DNA from: Calditrichia bacterium
GTDB lineage: Bacteria > Calditrichota > Calditrichia > RBG-13-44-9 > J042
NCBI GenBank assembly: GCA_030430345.1
Contig: JAUIFT010000175.1
Location: 1 to 6,395 of the forward strand
Length of the DNA: 6,395 nt
Direction: 5' to 3'
In this document: one piece after another, positions 3,927-6,395 of the stretch
Layout of the letters: every line of letters begins with the position of its first letter
Position numbering within the stretch: the stretch's first letter is position 1
Program-made: the position numbers and the translations under genes
The notes under the pieces: generated by a model
Told to the model about the DNA's origin: nothing
Seen by the model: the letters and a program-made list of their open reading frames with translations, nothing else
Databases searched by the model: none

Positions 3927-6395
3927 ATGTTTGCCAACTATCTAAAGATCACGTTTCGCAACTTGCTCCGGCATCGGGGACACGCCTTTATTAATATCCT
4001 GGGGTTGTCGATCGGTATCGCTGCTGCCATCCTAATTTTTCTTTACGCCCGGAATGAGCTAAGCTACGATGCTTTCCATGAGAATGGCGAGAAAATCTTC
4101 ATTGTTTATAAGGAACGAAATACCGCTACCGGCACCCAGATTTTATATGACACCTGGATTCCCCTGGCAAACGAGCTGAAACAGGATTACCCGGAAGTTG
4201 TTAACGCCAGCCGCGCTTTTACCCGGAATCGCTGGGTTATTTCCGGCGACAATAAATTTCAGGACAGGGTGACATATGCGGACCCGGCCTTTCTGGAAAT
4301 ATTTACCTTCCCCCTGACAAACGGCAGCGGTGAGGGTGTGCTGAAGGAACGCAACGCAGTTATCCTCAGTCAGGAAATCGCCCGGAAATATTTCGGGGAT
4401 GAAAACCCAATTGGACAAACAATCAGCATCAACTACCGCAACGAATATACGGTACGCGGGGTGCTCGCACCTGTGCCGGAGAATTCCACGATTGAAGTCG
4501 AATTACTGGTGAATGTAGAAAGTTTGATTGATCCCGATGATGAAAACGCTCAACAGAACTGGAACAGCGCCTTTCTGGAAACCTATGTCCAGCTTAACAC
4601 GCTGGAAAGTGCTGCCGATCTGCAGGCAAAATTACCAGGCCTGGTGGAAAAAACCTGGGGAACCGATGGCCCCAATGGCAGCAAAAATCATCAGCTAAAG
4701 TTGCTGCCGATTACCGGCTTTTATAATGCCCAAACCAATGCGAATCGCTACGCATATATCTTACTCGGTATCGCAGCGATGATTCTCCTGATCGCCTCTA
4801 TCAACTTCATGAACCTGGCCACTTCCCGCTCGTTGGATCGGGCCCGGGAAATCGGTATGCGCAAAGTGCTTGGCGCCCAGCGTCTGCAGTTGATCTGGCA
4901 ATTTCTCGGCGAATCTTTAATGCTCAGTATGATCGCCCTGGTTATTGGTGTCGGACTGGCAAAACTGCTGCTCCCGGCGTTTAACAATCTTTACGAACTG
5001 GCGTTAACGTTTGATATTGGTGCAAACTTGCCGGTCATCGCCACGCTGCTCCTGCTGGGCCTTTCCGTCGGTTTAATTGCCGGCAGTTATCCCGCGCTGG
5101 TGCTCTCCGGATTCAAGCCGATTGAAACCTTGAAGAATGCCTCCGGACTGGCCAGAGAAAAATTTGGCGGTAAATGGCGGCATCGTTTACTATCCACGGG
5201 CAATGTTCGCAAAACCCTGGTTGTGGTGCAATTTGGTTTATCGATTATTCTAATTTTAGGGACCATTATCGTCTGGCAACAAATTGAGTTTATGAAATCG
5301 CAGGATCTCAATTTCCGCCAGGACAATATTGTCGCGATTCCGGTCAATGTAGGGGATTTCAGTGACCGCGAAGCTGCAGCCGTCCATCTACAAGCCTTAA
5401 AGGATGAATTGCTGCAAACTGCCGGTATTCGGGGCGTTGCCTCTTCCTCGGGCGTTCCCGGCGAGTATCCTAATATGAACACCTTCGCCTGGCCGGAAGA
5501 CTGGCAGCGGGAGGAACCGTTGCGGATTCGGGTTGCCGTCGCCGATGAGAATTTCTTTGAGGTATTTGGCATGAAAATTCTGGAAGGGCGGAATTTTTCC
5601 ACCGAATTTTCCACCGATGCGGATGAAGCGATTATCCTGAACGAAGCAGCAGTAGCAGCAATGGGATGGCAGACAGCCGTCGGGAAAACCGTGCGGCGCG
5701 GCAACCAGCCCTTTACCGTTATTGGGGTAGTGAAGAATTTTCACTTTGAATCGCTGCAGAATGAAATTATCCCGGTCATCCATCATTATCGCCCAACGGA
5801 AAGCCGGGCCCATAATTACATGTCCGTGGCTGTGGCCGGTAAGAATTTATCCGGCGTATTATCATTGCTGCAGGATAAATGGGTCGGCCTGGATCCGCAG
5901 CGCTCTTTTGATTATTTCTTTGTCAACGAACGCTTTGCCGAGCAATACCGGGCGGAAGAACGAATGGGCACAGTGAGCGGGTTTTTCTCCCTGATCGCCA
6001 TTAGCATCGCCTGCCTGGGACTGTTTGCCCTGGCTTCCTTCACGGTTGCCCGAAAAACCCGGGAGATCGGTATTCGGAAGACGCTCGGTGCAACGGTACC
6101 GGGGATTGTTCGCCTCATTGCCACATCATTTCTAAAGCTGGTTATCGTTGCCCTGGTTGTTGCCGGTCCCCTGGCATATTTCCTGATGGAGCGCTGGCTG
6201 GCGGATTATCCCTACCGGATTGCCATCGGCTGGGAAGTCTTCGCTGTTACAATTGTAGTGACATTAGCAATTACCGCTCTGGCGATTGGCTACCAGACCA
6301 TTCGCGCGGGCGGGATCGACTTCCTGTTCCTGCACTTCATGATGGACGCGCCGCGCGAGGAGCGGGTGTGGGCGCAGGACGTCATCGACGACCAC
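3927..6395 (+). CDS. MacB/FtsX-type ABC transporter permease, two FtsX halves (no stop in window; altered C-terminus)
   Basis: The frame is open for 823 codons to the window end. The start MFANYLKITFRNLLRH is typical of large FtsX-type permeases, and CAGGAG lies 5 bases before the ATG. Membrane segments are predicted at about 20-41, 274-296, 329-351, 369-391, 429-450, 683-706, 735-756 and 769-790. Two periplasmic MacB-core-like domains lie at about 45-265 and 455-672. Each half carries the cytoplasmic FtsX motif: REIGMRKVLGA at 307-317 and REIGIRKTLGA at 712-722. It should couple ATP hydrolysis by a MacB/LolD-type ATPase to movement of its periplasmic domains and export or extraction of an unknown substrate; the ATPases upstream are the obvious partners. 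Such proteins are usually near 790-810 residues and end soon after the last helix in an NPVxALRxE-like tail. Here Ala794 is followed by 29 residues of different composition (see 6309-6395), so the true end is probably not shown. Confidence 0.9.
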   Translation, partial: MFANYLKITFRNLLRHRGHAFINILGLSIGIAAAILIFLYARNELSYDAFHENGEKIFIVYKERNTATGTQILYDTWIPLANELKQDYPEVVNASRAFTRNRWVISGDNKFQDRVTYADPAFLEIFTFPLTNGSGEGVLKERNAVILSQEIARKYFGDENPIGQTISINYRNEYTVRGVLAPVPENSTIEVELLVNVESLIDPDDENAQQNWNSAFLETYVQLNTLESAADLQAKLPGLVEKTWGTDGPNGSKNHQLKLLPITGFYNAQTNANRYAYILLGIAAMILLIASINFMNLATSRSLDRAREIGMRKVLGAQRLQLIWQFLGESLMLSMIALVIGVGLAKLLLPAFNNLYELALTFDIGANLPVIATLLLLGLSVGLIAGSYPALVLSGFKPIETLKNASGLAREKFGGKWRHRLLSTGNVRKTLVVVQFGLSIILILGTIIVWQQIEFMKSQDLNFRQDNIVAIPVNVGDFSDREAAAVHLQALKDELLQTAGIRGVASSSGVPGEYPNMNTFAWPEDWQREEPLRIRVAVADENFFEVFGMKILEGRNFSTEFSTDADEAIILNEAAVAAMGWQTAVGKTVRRGNQPFTVIGVVKNFHFESLQNEIIPVIHHYRPTESRAHNYMSVAVAGKNLSGVLSLLQDKWVGLDPQRSFDYFFVNERFAEQYRAEERMGTVSGFFSLIAISIACLGLFALASFTVARKTREIGIRKTLGATVPGIVRLIATSFLKLVIVALVVAGPLAYFLMERWLADYPYRIAIGWEVFAVTIVVTLAITALAIGYQTIRAGGIDFLFLHFMMDAPREERVWAQDVIDDH
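6309..6395 (+). other. High-GC terminal segment unlike the rest of the window (possible chimeric junction)
   Basis: From Gly795 of the permease frame all 29 codons end in G or C, and the 87 bases contain 58 G+C. In the 25 codons before (770-794), 12 end in G or C. The residues GGIDFLFLHFMMDAPREERV and on look like part of a soluble protein from a high-GC genome, not an FtsX tail. I do not recognise the family. The changeover lies around 6303-6309, in GC-rich bases CGCGCGGGCGGG that could provide microhomology. Confidence 0.7.

Noticed and set aside
5087..5704. Minus-strand open frame of 205 codons
   Set aside because: It lies entirely opposite the permease, whose plus-strand frame has clear FtsX motifs and domain order. 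The minus-strand translation is rich in Ser, Arg, Pro and Cys, as expected of an antisense shadow.
1..6395. CRISPR array, tRNA or rRNA genes
   Set aside because: No regularly spaced direct repeats and no tRNA- or rRNA-like conserved sequences were seen on either strand.

Overview
The window looks like chromosomal DNA of a moderate-GC, Gram-negative-type bacterium. The protein style resembles the Bacteroidota/Calditrichota/KSB1 (FCB-like) lineages: a long-coiled-coil membrane fusion protein, 229-residue MacB/LolD-type ATPases, and an FtsX-type permease opening MFANYLKITFRNLLRH. This placement rests on family resemblance from memory, not on any search.

Layout. (a) Positions 1-36 may hold the first 12 codons of a minus-strand gene that leaves the window; its start resembles ECF-like sigma factors. 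(b) Positions 37-496 have no convincing gene but contain several dyad symmetries, the best being a perfect 11-bp inverted repeat at 385-395/434-444. (c) Positions 497-3304 form a compact plus-strand operon: a periplasmic adaptor (membrane fusion protein) and two paralogous ABC ATPases of identical length. It closes with a strong intrinsic terminator at 3331-3357. (d) Positions 3358-3926 are non-coding and contain a 164-bp palindromic, MITE-like element (3544-3707) with 17-bp perfect terminal inverted repeats, followed by a candidate promoter. (e) From 3927 to the window end runs one open frame: a large MacB/FtsX-type ABC permease with eight predicted membrane segments and two periplasmic domains.

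How the genes fit together. The adaptor, the two ATPases and the permease are the expected parts of a MacAB/Lol-like tripartite or mechanotransmission ABC exporter. The ATPases would drive the permease from the cytoplasm, and the adaptor would link it to periplasm or outer membrane. The substrate cannot be read from sequence. The two ATPases align over 229 residues without gaps (125 identities by hand count, about 55%). The second carries non-consensus residues beside the signature motif and in the D-loop, so an asymmetric ATPase pair is plausible.

The most unusual points are these. The last 87 bases (6309-6395) have an abrupt composition change: all 29 codons end in G or C, against 12 of the preceding 25. 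This replaces the expected C-terminus of the permease and suggests a chimeric assembly or a recombination junction. The other points are the palindromic mobile element between the terminated operon and its likely permease, and the non-equivalent ATPase pair. I did not find a clearly new defence or mobile system.
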